Program-made: the position numbers and the translations under genes
Part shown: piece after piece, positions 10,849 through 19,096 of the stretch
Position numbering within the stretch: the first letter of the stretch is position 1
Layout of the letters: each line of letters begins with the position of its first letter
From: Didemnitutus sp041906465
Lineage (GTDB): Bacteria; Verrucomicrobiota; Verrucomicrobiia; Opitutales; Opitutaceae
Reading direction: 5' to 3'
Length of the DNA: 64,000 bases
NCBI GenBank assembly: GCA_041906465.1
Contig: JAYRJE010000003.1
Location: 124,001 to 188,000 of the forward strand
The notes under the pieces: model-generated
What the model was told of the DNA's origin: nothing
The model's database searches: none
Seen by the model: the letters and a program-made list of their open reading frames with translations, nothing else

Positions 10849-11988
10849 TCAGGGGGCGAAAAGCACGCAGACGGCTTGGGGCACCGCGGTGACGTGGCCG
10901 GTGGCGGTCAGGCGGCCGGTGGCCGCGTCGATGCGAAAGGAAACGAGGTTGTCGCTGTCGCGGTTGGCGCAGACGAGCCAGGTGCCGTCGGGCGAGAGAT
11001 TGAAATTGCGCGGGTGCTTGCCGCCGCACGGGATGCGCTGGAGGAACGTCAGCGTGCCGCGCTCGGGATCGCGCGCGAAAACGACGAGGCTGTCGTGGCC
11101 GCGATTGGAGCCGTAGACGAAGCGGCCGTTCGGATGCAGGCGGATTTCGGCGCAGAGGTTTTCGCCGCTGAAATCATCTGGCAGGGTCGGCACAGAGGCG
11201 ACGAACCTGAGGGCGCCGGTGGCCGCGTCGCGCGTGAAGGTCGTGATCGTCGAACTGAGCTCGTCGATCGTGTAAAGGAAGCGACCATCGGCGGAAATCT
11301 TGCTGTGGCGCGGCCCGGCGCCGGGGGCGGTCGCGAACTCACCGGCAGGGGTCAGCGTGGCGCGGGTGGAGTCGACGGAGAAGGTGAAGACGCGATCCAG
11401 GCCGAGGTCGCAGACGTAGGCGAAGCGGTTGTCGGGCGAGAAGGTGACGGAGTGCGGGTGAGGTTTGTCCTGTCGCGCGGAGCGCGGGCCGAGTGTCCCG
11501 GACATGGAGAGCCGGCCGCTGGGTTGCTCCAGCTTCAGGTCGTCGCCGACCGGAAAGGTGGCGAGGAAGCCGCCGTGATAACTGGCGGTGACAAGGAGGC
11601 GGCCGGTCGCATCGGTCGCGAGGTGCGCCATGGAAGCGCCGGCGCCGCGCGCGTTCAGCGGCGTGAGTTTTTGCGTCGCGGCTTCGTAGGCGAACGCGAC
11701 CGCACCGCCCGTGACTTGGCCGGTGGAGTCGGGGCCGTTGCCGAGCGCGTAGAGGGCGTGATGTGACGGATGCCACGCCAGAAAAGTGGGATTCGGCGTT
11801 TCAGCGGCGAGGGTCGGCGCGCCGAATGCGCCCGCGGTCGGGTCGAACTCGATGGCGTAGATGCCGCGGCTGGCGCCGTCTTTGGGCGTGTAGGTTCCGA
11901 CGAAGATCGTGAGGGCAGCGGCCATGGGGGCGAGGAGGGGCATTGCGGGGTGGACGAGGAGCGGACGCGCGGCGCTGCGGGTTGGCAA
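10849..11988 (-). CDS. Lactonase-family seven-bladed beta-propeller protein
   Basis: 379 residues. The sequence TIFVGTYTPKDGASRGIYAIEFD and regular blade motifs (PNPTFLAWHPSHHALYALG, KPHPHSVTFSPDNRFAYVCDLGLDRVF, GPRHSKISADGRFLYTIDELSSTITTF, HPNGRFVYGSNRGHDSLVVF, PRNFNLSPDGTWLVCANRDSDNLVSF) define the YbhE/Pgl lactonase family. E. coli YbhE hydrolyses 6-phosphogluconolactone; many relatives are secreted and of unknown substrate. The N-terminal 30 residues (PLLVHPAMPLLAPMAAALTIFVG) are mildly hydrophobic, so export is possible but not clear. A later ATG about 16 codons in (PAMPLLAP) is an alternative start. Monocistronic by context. Confidence 0.88.
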   Translation of the reverse strand: MPTRSAARPLLVHPAMPLLAPMAAALTIFVGTYTPKDGASRGIYAIEFDPTAGAFGAPTLAAETPNPTFLAWHPSHHALYALGNGPDSTGQVTGGAVAFAYEAATQKLTPLNARGAGASMAHLATDATGRLLVTASYHGGFLATFPVGDDLKLEQPSGRLSMSGTLGPRSARQDKPHPHSVTFSPDNRFAYVCDLGLDRVFTFSVDSTRATLTPAGEFATAPGAGPRHSKISADGRFLYTIDELSSTITTFTRDAATGALRFVASVPTLPDDFSGENLCAEIRLHPNGRFVYGSNRGHDSLVVFARDPERGTLTFLQRIPCGGKHPRNFNLSPDGTWLVCANRDSDNLVSFRIDAATGRLTATGHVTAVPQAVCVLFAP

Positions 11989-12079
11989 GCGTGCGGTGCG
12001 TGATAGCGGCTGGTTCGGGTTGAGCGGCGGTGTCCCGACCGGCGCTCAACGGACGTGGGGGCAGGCGGCTCGTGCACTT

Positions 12080-12120
12080 GTCGCCGTTGGGAACAGCGGC
12101 GACTGCCGGTTCAGCGGCAG
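12080..12120. repeat. Two adjacent hairpins between same-strand genes
   Basis: GTCGCCG/CGGCGAC (12080-12103) and CTGCCG/CGGCAG (12103-12120) lie just beyond the 3' end of the D-lactate dehydrogenase gene on the minus strand. No T-run is present on either strand. They may protect the mRNA 3' end or act as weak termination structures. Confidence 0.5.
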
Positions 12121-12140
12121 GCGGGCCGTCTGCGCTGCGG

Positions 12141-13145
12141 CTACGCCAGCTGCGTGCCGTCGAGGAAGGCCACGCCGGAGGCGGCGCGGCGGAGGTTTTC
12201 CAAGGTCACGCGGGCGATTTCGCTCAGCGCTTCGCGCGTGAGGAAGGCTTGGTGCGCGGTGATGAGCACGTTCGGGAAGGTGAGCAGGCGCGCGAGCTCG
12301 TCGTCGGCGAGCACGCGATCGGAGTGGTCTTCGAAGAACACGCCTTCCTCTTCCTCGTAGACGTCGAGCGCGACGCCGCCGACGCGGCCGCTCTTCAGCG
12401 CTTCGATCAGGGCCGCGGTGTCGATGAGCTTGCCGCGACTCGTGTTCACGATGAACGCGCCGCGTTTCATGGCGGCGAGCGTCGGTTCATTGACGAGGTG
12501 GTGCGTCTCCGGCGTGAGCGGCGAGTGCAGCGAGATGACGTCGCTCTGGGAAAAGAGGTCGGTTTTCGAGACGTAGCTGATACGGTGTTGCGCGGCCCAA
12601 ACGGCGTCGGGGAACGGATCGCACGCGAGCACGCGCATGCCGAAGCCGCGCAGGATTTCCGCGGTGATGCGGCCGATCTTGCCGGTGCCGACGATGCCGG
12701 CGGTCTTGCCGTGGAGGTCGAAGCCGACGAGGCCCGCGAGGGAGAAATTCTGCTCGCGCACGCGGTTGTGGGCGCGATGGATTTTGCGGTTGAGCGTGAG
12801 CAGCAGGGCAAGCGTGTGCTCGGCGACGGCGTGGGGCGAGTAGGCGGGGACGCGCGTGACGGCGAGGCCGAGTTCCTTGGCGGCGGCGAGGTCAACGTTG
12901 TTGAAGCCGGCGCAGCGCATCGCGACGTGTCTCACGCCCGCGTTGCGCAAGCGGACGAGCATCGGGCGGTCGAGGCAGTCGTTGACGAAGCAACACACCG
13001 CCGCGGCGCCTTGTGCGGTGATGGCGGTGTTTTCGGTCAGGCGGTGATCGAGGAAACGCAGCGTGAGGTCGCCTTCGGAGGCGGCGGGCGCGAAATACTC
13101 GCGATCGTAGGGCTTGGTATCGAAGAAGGCGACGGTGAGAGGCAT
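12141..13145 (-). CDS. ldhA: D-lactate dehydrogenase (2-hydroxyacid dehydrogenase)
   Basis: 334 residues, the length of fermentative LdhA. The NAD-binding GxGxxG is GTGKIG at 153-158. The catalytic residues of the D-2-hydroxyacid dehydrogenase family appear as Arg237 (NTSRGKLID), a Glu in DVYEEEE near 264, and His298 (LITAHQAFLT). The stretch CAGFNNVDL and the acidic DVYEEEEGVFFEDHSD are characteristic of the LdhA subgroup, which reduces pyruvate to D-lactate in the cytoplasm and regenerates NAD. It shares the minus strand with the CoA-transferase gene upstream, but 176 bases with two hairpins separate them. Substrate assignment rests on motif similarity. Confidence 0.9.
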   Translation of the reverse strand: MPLTVAFFDTKPYDREYFAPAASEGDLTLRFLDHRLTENTAITAQGAAAVCCFVNDCLDRPMLVRLRNAGVRHVAMRCAGFNNVDLAAAKELGLAVTRVPAYSPHAVAEHTLALLLTLNRKIHRAHNRVREQNFSLAGLVGFDLHGKTAGIVGTGKIGRITAEILRGFGMRVLACDPFPDAVWAAQHRISYVSKTDLFSQSDVISLHSPLTPETHHLVNEPTLAAMKRGAFIVNTSRGKLIDTAALIEALKSGRVGGVALDVYEEEEGVFFEDHSDRVLADDELARLLTFPNVLITAHQAFLTREALSEIARVTLENLRRAASGVAFLDGTQLA

Positions 13146-13227
13146 GGCGTGGAGGAGTCGGAGGGAGGAAAATCAATCGCCGCGCGGCCGCAATGACGGA
13201 GGAGCGAGACACGGCGTGCGAGCGGTC

Positions 13228-13313
13228 GGGCCGGCCTGTGACCGGCCCCGCGGAGGGCGGTTCGCGCACTATGCTGGCGTGCGAGCGGAACTGGGCCGGT
13301 CGCAGACCGGCCC
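13228..13313. repeat. Pair of GGGCCGG hairpins
   Basis: Arms GGGCCGG/CCGGCCC with a 7-base loop (13228-13248) and GGGCCGGTC/GACCGGCCC with loop GCA (13293-13313) are two versions of one palindrome about 65 bases apart. The direct repeat GTGCGAGCGG precedes both. They end just before the CoA-transferase stop codon. No T-run follows. A local duplication of a palindromic repeat is the simplest reading. Confidence 0.65.
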
Positions 13314-13321
13314 GACGGGCG

Positions 13322-14629
13322 TCACTCGGCGAAGTTGAAATGCCGGAGGCGATTGGCCGCGCGGCGCAGCTCGGGGCGGAAGTCCGGATGCGCGATCGAG
13401 ATCAGCGCCTCGGCGCGCTCGCGGAGCGTGAGGCCTTGCAGGTTGACCGCGCCGTATTCGGTGACGACCCAGTGGACGTGGCCGCGGGTGGTGACGACGC
13501 CGGCGCCGGGTTTCAGTTCCGAGGTGATGCGCGAGATGGTGCCGCTCTTCGCCGTGGCGGGGAGCGCGATGATCGGCTTGCCGCCGGGCGAGAGCGCGGC
13601 CCCGCGGATGAAATCCATCTGGCCGCCGATGCCGGAGTAGATGCTGTGGCCCATCGAGTCGGCACAAACCTGGCCGGTGAGGTCGATCTCGATGGCCGAA
13701 TTGATCGCGACCACTTTCGGATTCTTGCGGATCGAGGCGGTGTCGTTGGTGCGATCGGAGCCGGCGAACGTGACGAACGGATTGTCGTGCACGAAATCGA
13801 AGGTCTTCTGCGTGCCGACGCAGAACGCCGTTAGAATACGTCCGGGGAAGACGGCCTTGTGTTTGTTCGTCACAGCGCCGGCTTCGACGAGCGGCACCAG
13901 CCGATCGGAGAACATCTCGGTATGGATGCCGAGGTCGTGCTTGTGGTGGAGGCGCGTGAGCACGGCGTCGGGGATGGCGCCGATGCCCATCTGGAGCGTG
14001 GAGCCGTCTTCGACGAGGTCGGCGATGATTTCACCGATGCGGCCCTCGACGACGCCTTCGGGCTCGGGCGGATGCTGGTGCATCGGGCGGTTGGTGGCGA
14101 TGAAGGCGTTGATGCGCGAGAAGGGCACGAACGACTCGCCGCGCGTGCGCGGCATCTGCTCGTTGATCTCGGCGATGATGATGCGCGCGCTTTCGAAGGC
14201 GGCCTGCGCGATGTCGACCGAGGTGCCGAGCGTGCACCAGCCGTGTTCGTCGGGTGGGGAGACTTGGACAATCGCCACGTCGAGCGGAATGCGGCGCGAG
14301 CGGAAAAAGTGCGGGATGTCCGAGAGGAACACCGGCATGAAATCCGCGCGGCCTTCGGCGACGGCGGGGCGTGCGGCGGCGCCGGTGAAGAGCGAGACGG
14401 AGCGCACGCGGCCTTCACACTCCTTGTTCAAAATCGCGAGACGGCCCTCGGTGTGCACATGGTAGACGCGCACGCCCTCGAGATCAGTGCGCGCCGCGAG
14501 GGCATCCACGAGCGCAGTCGGGGTGGCGGCGCCGCCGTGCAGGAAGCAGCGCGCGCCGTGGGGGATGAGTTTGACCACGTCCGCCGCGGTCATCGCTTTG
14601 GCTTGGTAGTCGGAGAAGGGGTTTTTCAT
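13322..14629 (-). CDS. Acetyl-CoA hydrolase/4-hydroxybutyrate CoA-transferase family protein
   Basis: 435 residues, the usual length of the 4-hydroxybutyrate/butyrate CoA-transferase subgroup. Seen motifs are LIPHGARCFLHGGAATP near the N-terminus, MGIGAIPDAVLTRL, and HTEMFSD, where the Glu is in the position expected for the covalent CoA intermediate. SGIGGQMDFIRGA and the C-terminal FRPELRRAA also fit. Such enzymes move CoA between acetyl-CoA and an organic acid, or hydrolyse acyl-CoA. The frame is open 264 bases further upstream, but that stretch reads through the palindromes of the divergent gap, so ATG 14629 is preferred. It is transcribed divergently from the second CoA-transferase. Confidence 0.88.
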   Translation of the reverse strand: MKNPFSDYQAKAMTAADVVKLIPHGARCFLHGGAATPTALVDALAARTDLEGVRVYHVHTEGRLAILNKECEGRVRSVSLFTGAAARPAVAEGRADFMPVFLSDIPHFFRSRRIPLDVAIVQVSPPDEHGWCTLGTSVDIAQAAFESARIIIAEINEQMPRTRGESFVPFSRINAFIATNRPMHQHPPEPEGVVEGRIGEIIADLVEDGSTLQMGIGAIPDAVLTRLHHKHDLGIHTEMFSDRLVPLVEAGAVTNKHKAVFPGRILTAFCVGTQKTFDFVHDNPFVTFAGSDRTNDTASIRKNPKVVAINSAIEIDLTGQVCADSMGHSIYSGIGGQMDFIRGAALSPGGKPIIALPATAKSGTISRITSELKPGAGVVTTRGHVHWVVTEYGAVNLQGLTLRERAEALISIAHPDFRPELRRAANRLRHFNFAE

Positions 14630-14967
14630 TTGGCCGGAGCGTAGCGAGTTTGTCATAAATCCGGCAACGGGACACCCTGCGCGTCTCGTGGGGAGCTTGC
14701 GGCGGATTTTGTCCTGTGCGGGCGGGTGGTCGTCGCCGTCCCCGGCGACGACAAGCACTCCGGGTGCGGCAGCCACGTTCGTGTCGCCGCCAGGGACGGC
14801 GGCGACCACCCCGATCCGCGGAGTTGCGGCGGCTGCGAACGTTGGTTTCCGTGTCTCGCGCAAAAATCGCGCGCGGCGCGCCAACGTCTGCACAGCGGCT
14901 GGCGCGCAAACCTGCCAAGGTAAACGCGCCGAATTCGGCGAACGTTTTCCACTTTCGAAAGACTCTC
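14630..14967. other. Divergent intergenic region between two CoA-transferase genes
   Basis: 338 bases with no supported gene. It holds a nested inverted repeat: GTCGTCGCCG/CGGCGACGAC (14729-14752) and GTCGCCGCC/GGCGGCGAC (14783-14806). The outer 18-base flanks at 14725-14742 and 14793-14810 are also mutually complementary with one mismatch. Promoters for both genes must lie here; I could not pick convincing -35/-10 boxes. Confidence 0.7.
14725..14810. repeat. Nested inverted repeat (alternative hairpins)
   Basis: Two local hairpins and one long-range 18-base stem compete for the same sequence, so a transcript could fold in two exclusive ways. It lies between divergent CoA-transferase genes. 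The element could be regulatory or a pair of oppositely oriented dispersed repeats. Confidence 0.6.
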
Positions 14968-16461
14968 ATGAACACTCCGTTCCCCACGCTCACTCCGCAG
15001 GAAGCTGCGGCCCTGGTGCAGGACAAGGACACGATCGGCTTCGGCGGCTTCACGGCCGCGGGCGCTTGCAAGGTCGTGCCATTGGCGATCGCCGCGCGCG
15101 CGAAGGCCGAGCATGCGGCCGGCCGTCCATTCAAGCTCGGTGTCATCACCGGAGCATCCACCGGCAAATCACTCGACGGCGCGCTGGCCGAGGCCGAGGC
15201 GATCGCCTGGCGCACGCCCTATCAATCCGACCCGACGCTCCGCAAGTCGATCAACGAAGGTCGCACGCAGTTCTTCGATTTGCACCTTTCCGCGGTGCAG
15301 CCGGCGGTGCGCAGCGGCGTGTTCGGCAAGATGAACTGGGCGATCCTCGAGGCCAGCCACGTCACGGCGCAGGGCGAGATCGTGCTCACGACGTCGGTCG
15401 GTTGCGCGAACACCTTCGCCCGTCTCGCGGACAAGATCATCATCGAGCTCAACGCCCACCACCCGGGTGACCTGATGGGCTTCCACGATCTGTTCGAGCC
15501 GGCCGATCCGCCGTTCCGCCGCGCGATTCCGATCTACGCGCCGACCGATCGCGTGGGTGCGACCTTCATCAAGGTCAACCCGAAGAAGATTGCCGGCGTC
15601 GTGCTCACGAACACGCCTGACGAGTCCGGCGGCTTCGATGCGCCCGACGCGGTGACGAACAAGATCGGCGAAAACGTCGCGCAATTCCTCGCCGGCGAGA
15701 TCAAGTGCGGCCGCCTGCCGTCGTCGTTCCTCCCGCTGCAATCCGGCGTGGGCAACATCGCCAACGCGGTCATCGGCGCGCTTGGCTCCAATCCGGAGAT
15801 TCCGCCGTTCATGATGTATACGGAGGTCATCCAGGACTCCGTCATCAGCCTGCTCAAGAGTGGCAAATGCACGTTCGCCAGTGGTTGCTCGCTGACGGTG
15901 AGCCCGGCACAGCTGCAGCAGTTCTACGGCGATCTCGAATTCTTCCGCTCGCGCGTCGTCCTGCGTCCGCAGGAAATCACCAACAGCCCGGAGATCGTCC
16001 GTCGTCTCGGTTTGATCACGATCAACACCGCGATCGAAGTCGACCTGTTCGGCAACGTGAACAGCACGCACGTCATGGGCCGCGACCTGATGAACGGCAT
16101 CGGCGGCTCGGGCGACTTCACGCGCAACGCGCACATCTCGATCTACACCTGCCCGTCGATCGCCAAGAAGGGCGCGATCAGCACGATCGTGCCGCTCGTC
16201 ACGCACCTCGACCACAGCGAACACTCGGTGCAGGTGGTCGTCACCGAGCACGGTGTGGCCGATCTCCGCGGCAAATCGCCGGGCGAGCGCGCCGCGTTGA
16301 TGATCGAGAAGTGCGTGCACCCGGAGTATCGCGACTCGTTGCGCGGTTACCTGAAGATCTCGGCCAAGGGCCACGTGCCGCAGACGCTGCAGAACGCGTT
16401 CAAGATGCACCTCGCCTTCCTCGAGCAGGGCGACATGCGCCAGGTGAAGTGGAGCAACTGA
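14968..16461 (+). CDS. Succinate/acetate CoA-transferase (acetyl-CoA hydrolase family)
   Basis: 497 residues, matching the AarC/Cat1/SpcA group. Motifs are DTIGFGGFTAAGACKVVP, VGCANTFARLADKIIIELN, DLMGFHDLF, LPLQSGVGNIANAVIGALG and MMYTEVIQDSV, whose Glu is the likely CoA-thioester residue. STHVMGRDLMNGIGGSGDFTRNAH and the C-terminal HPEYRDSLRGYL complete the family pattern. The enzyme transfers CoA between succinyl-CoA and acetate or between related acids, linking acetate handling to the TCA cycle. The start is ATG 14968; the open frame extends upstream through intergenic palindromes and is not used. A strong terminator follows at 16487. Confidence 0.93.
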   Translation: MNTPFPTLTPQEAAALVQDKDTIGFGGFTAAGACKVVPLAIAARAKAEHAAGRPFKLGVITGASTGKSLDGALAEAEAIAWRTPYQSDPTLRKSINEGRTQFFDLHLSAVQPAVRSGVFGKMNWAILEASHVTAQGEIVLTTSVGCANTFARLADKIIIELNAHHPGDLMGFHDLFEPADPPFRRAIPIYAPTDRVGATFIKVNPKKIAGVVLTNTPDESGGFDAPDAVTNKIGENVAQFLAGEIKCGRLPSSFLPLQSGVGNIANAVIGALGSNPEIPPFMMYTEVIQDSVISLLKSGKCTFASGCSLTVSPAQLQQFYGDLEFFRSRVVLRPQEITNSPEIVRRLGLITINTAIEVDLFGNVNSTHVMGRDLMNGIGGSGDFTRNAHISIYTCPSIAKKGAISTIVPLVTHLDHSEHSVQVVVTEHGVADLRGKSPGERAALMIEKCVHPEYRDSLRGYLKISAKGHVPQTLQNAFKMHLAFLEQGDMRQVKWSN

Positions 16462-16486
16462 CGCGCGGCTGACTTTGCCATTACGA

Positions 16487-16518
16487 CGCGAGCGACCGGA
16501 AACGGCGCTCGCGTTTTT
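16487..16518 (+). terminator. Intrinsic terminator of the CoA-transferase gene
   Basis: Stem CGCGAGCG/CGCTCGCG, continued by CCG/CGG after a bulged A and capped by a GAAA tetraloop, is followed directly by TTTTT. It lies 25 bases after the stop codon at 16461. Confidence 0.9.
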
Positions 16519-16530
16519 GTTGGGTGGCGG

Positions 16531-16674
16531 CCGCCGTGAGACGGCGGTTTGGACGATAACGAAACAGCCGACTCACGTCGGCTGCTACACGGCATGCATG
16601 TCATCCGACAAAGTGGCCGGAGCTTCCAGCTCCCGCGTTTGACCGGGTGCGGAGCAACGGGAGCTGGAAGCTCC
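16531..16674. repeat. Three further palindromes in a convergent gap
   Basis: CCGCCGT/ACGGCGG with loop GAG (16531-16547), CAGCCGAC/GTCGGCTG with loop TCAC (16565-16584), and a perfect 17-base inverted repeat GGAGCTTCCAGCTCCCG at 16619-16635 against 16658-16674, with a 22-base spacer. They fill the space between the convergent CoA-transferase and chemoreceptor genes. None has a T-run. Confidence 0.7.
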
Positions 16675-16700
16675 CGCTACTTTGGGATCTCCATGCGCGT

Positions 16701-18236
16701 TCAGTGCGTCGCGACGAGCTCGCGCTTGGCGGCGGGGGCCGGCGAGTGCAGGTGCACGGATTTCGCGGGCGAAGAGGAGCCGCGGTGGAGATTGGAGGCC
16801 GCGCGCTGGCCTTCGACGAGCACTTCGAGCTGCGTGACGGCCTCGTCGAGCAACTGCGCCTGGGCGTTGAGTTCCTCCGCGGCGGCGGCGGACTCCTCGG
16901 CGCTCGCGGCGTTGGTTTGCGTGACCTTGTCCATCTGCGTGACCGCAGTGAGGACCTGACCGATGCCTTGAGATTGTTCCTGCGAAGCCTGCGCGATCTC
17001 GGCGACGAGGTCGTCGACCTTGCGCGCCTTGCTCACGATTTCGTCGAGCGATTTGGCGAGACGGCCGGAGATGCTGGCGCCGTGGGCGCTCTTGGAAATG
17101 GCGTCTTCGATCTTCTCGGCGGTTTCCTTCGCGGCGGTGGCGGAGCGTTGGGCGAGGCTGCGCACCTCCTCGGCGACGACGGCGAAACCGGCACCGGCTT
17201 CGCCCGCACGGGCGGCTTCGACGGCGGCGTTGAGCGCGAGGATGTTCGTCTGAAACGCGATTTCGTCGATCGTCTTGATGATTTTGGCGATGTTGTCGGA
17301 AGAGGCTTTGATGGCGCCCATGGCGTCGGTCATGGCGGTGACGTCGCCGGCGCCGACTTCCGCGGCGGAGCGCGTGCCGTTGGCGAGTTGCTTGGCTTGG
17401 GCGGCGGACTCGGCGTTGCGCTTGGTCATGGAGGAGATCTCCTCGAGCGAGGCGCTGGTTTCCTCGATGGAGGCGGCCTGCTCGCTGGAGCCGGAGGCGA
17501 GCGTCTGGGCGGAGCTGCTGACCTGCGTGGCGGCGCTGGCGACTTGGGCCGAGCCGCTGGCGAGCTGGGTGGCGATACCGCGCAGGGCGCGCGAGGTTTG
17601 GCGGATGATCCACCAGGAAAGCAGGCCGCCGGAGATGATGGCGAAGACCACGCCGATCGCGATCAGGCGCGTGGAGGAACGCACGGTGGAATCGACCACG
17701 ACGCTGGCGCTCTGGCCGAGGGCGGACTTGCGCTGCATGAGTTCGTCGATGGCGTCGAGGTATTCGTCGCGACGCGGGACGAGTTGCTCGTCGAGCATGC
17801 GGCCCATCTCGTCGCCCGTCAGCGTGCGGCTTTTCTTGAGCATTTCACCGCGCGTCGCGGTGTAGCGGCCGCGGGCGGCGAGAATTTTCTGGAGAGAGGC
17901 TTTGTCCTCTTCGCTGGTGAGGAGTGGCTCGAGCTTTTGGTAGCACTCGGTGATGGTGGCGCTGCCGCGCTTCATCTCGGCTTCGATCTCGTCGAAGCGC
18001 TTCTGGTTGGCGTTGTCGGTGATGGCGTGTTGGTAGGTGTTGGTCACGTTCGCCTGGACCGAATTTTGGATTTGGCGCAGCAGATCGATCGTGGGCAGGG
18101 CGTCGCGCGTAACCACGGTGGTAACGTCGCGGACCTCCAGCAGGCGCAGGTAAGCGAAAATGCCGCCACCGACGGCGGCGAGCAGCAGGATCGCAAAACC
18201 ACCGAAGATGCGTTGGGGAAGAGTAAGTTTATTCAT
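16701..18236 (-). CDS. Methyl-accepting chemotaxis protein
   Basis: 511 residues. Membrane helix 1 is at about 8-30 (RIFGGFAILLLAAVGGGIFAYL), then a four-helix-bundle periplasmic sensor, helix 2 (LIAIGVVFAIISGGLLSWWII) near 185-205, and a cytoplasmic signalling domain. The conserved hairpin tip is IDEIAFQTNILALNAAVEAARAGEAGAGFAVVAEEVRSLAQRSA, the site that contacts CheA and CheW. Methylation helices are Ala/Gln/Glu-rich. The frame is open for 39 more codons upstream to 18353, but MNKLTLPQ directly before helix 1 is the usual start for this class and is chosen. The ligand is not predictable. No che cluster is adjacent; a CheX gene lies at 39.7 kb. Confidence 0.93.
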   Translation of the reverse strand: MNKLTLPQRIFGGFAILLLAAVGGGIFAYLRLLEVRDVTTVVTRDALPTIDLLRQIQNSVQANVTNTYQHAITDNANQKRFDEIEAEMKRGSATITECYQKLEPLLTSEEDKASLQKILAARGRYTATRGEMLKKSRTLTGDEMGRMLDEQLVPRRDEYLDAIDELMQRKSALGQSASVVVDSTVRSSTRLIAIGVVFAIISGGLLSWWIIRQTSRALRGIATQLASGSAQVASAATQVSSSAQTLASGSSEQAASIEETSASLEEISSMTKRNAESAAQAKQLANGTRSAAEVGAGDVTAMTDAMGAIKASSDNIAKIIKTIDEIAFQTNILALNAAVEAARAGEAGAGFAVVAEEVRSLAQRSATAAKETAEKIEDAISKSAHGASISGRLAKSLDEIVSKARKVDDLVAEIAQASQEQSQGIGQVLTAVTQMDKVTQTNAASAEESAAAAEELNAQAQLLDEAVTQLEVLVEGQRAASNLHRGSSSPAKSVHLHSPAPAAKRELVATH

Positions 18237-18454
18237 GAGCGCGGAGAGACCCGTGCCCTGACGCATCGGCCGCAGATCGCGCGGCTGAAGAGCAAGTGCG
18301 GTCATTTCCGGGACAATTTCCGCGTGCTCGCGCGAAACGCCGGGGTGAATCATCTGATCTCCAAACAGATGCGCGCGGGAAAATCGCCCAGCGCGCTCGC
18401 GGCGACGCCCGCGGTAGTCGTCCGACTAATCGTGGAGCGCCGGGCTAGGGCCGT

Positions 18455-19036
18455 TCAGGCCTGTTCCAAGGCATCCTTGTAGTGGCGGCGGCACATGGCG
18501 ACGTAGCGCTCGTTGCCGCCGATCTCGACCTGCGCGCCTTCTTTGACGGCGCGACCATCGGGGCCGACGCGGAGATTCATGATGGCTTTGCGACCGCAGT
18601 GGCAGATGGTTTTGAGCTCGATGAGATTGTCCGCGAGCGCGAGCAGCGCGGCGCTGCCGGGGAAGAGCTGGCCCTGGAAATCCGTGCGCAGGCCGTAGCA
18701 GAGCACGGGAATGCCGAGGCGATCGGAGACATCGGTGAGTTGCTCGACTTGGACGCGCGTGAGGAATTGCGCCTCGTCGATCAGCACGCAGGCGACCGGC
18801 TGCGCGGCGTGGGCGGCCTTGACGTGCTCGAAGATATTCTCCGCGGGCTGGAGCGCCATCGCATCGGAGCCGAGGCCGATGCGCGATTGGATGCGGCCGG
18901 TGCCGGCGCGCGTGTCGATGGCCGGCACGAAGAGCAACGTGTGCATGCCGCGCTCGCGATAGTTGTAGCTCGATTGAAGCAGCACGGTGGATTTGCCGGC
19001 GTTCATCGCCGAGTAGTAGAAATACACTTTGGCCAT
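18455..19036 (-). CDS. tdk: Thymidine kinase (class II)
   Basis: 193 residues. The P-loop is SAMNAGKST at 9-17 and the Walker B/lasso start DEAQF at 87-91. Zinc-type cysteines sit at 145, 147 and 182 with His185 (CRRHY). The enzyme phosphorylates thymidine to dTMP in the salvage route, in the cytoplasm. Length and motif spacing match E. coli Tdk. It sits between a chemoreceptor and an antiporter on the same strand without obvious functional linkage. Confidence 0.97.
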   Translation of the reverse strand: MAKVYFYYSAMNAGKSTVLLQSSYNYRERGMHTLLFVPAIDTRAGTGRIQSRIGLGSDAMALQPAENIFEHVKAAHAAQPVACVLIDEAQFLTRVQVEQLTDVSDRLGIPVLCYGLRTDFQGQLFPGSAALLALADNLIELKTICHCGRKAIMNLRVGPDGRAVKEGAQVEIGGNERYVAMCRRHYKDALEQA

Positions 19037-19096
19037 GGGAGAGGGAGGCGGTGGATCAGTTTGGCGGCGACGGAGGCGGGCTCCAGTGCAAATCGC

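Noticed and set aside
14630..14893. N-terminal extension of the minus-strand CoA-transferase to 14893
   Set aside because: The extra 88 codons run through the inverted repeats of the divergent promoter region and lack family similarity.
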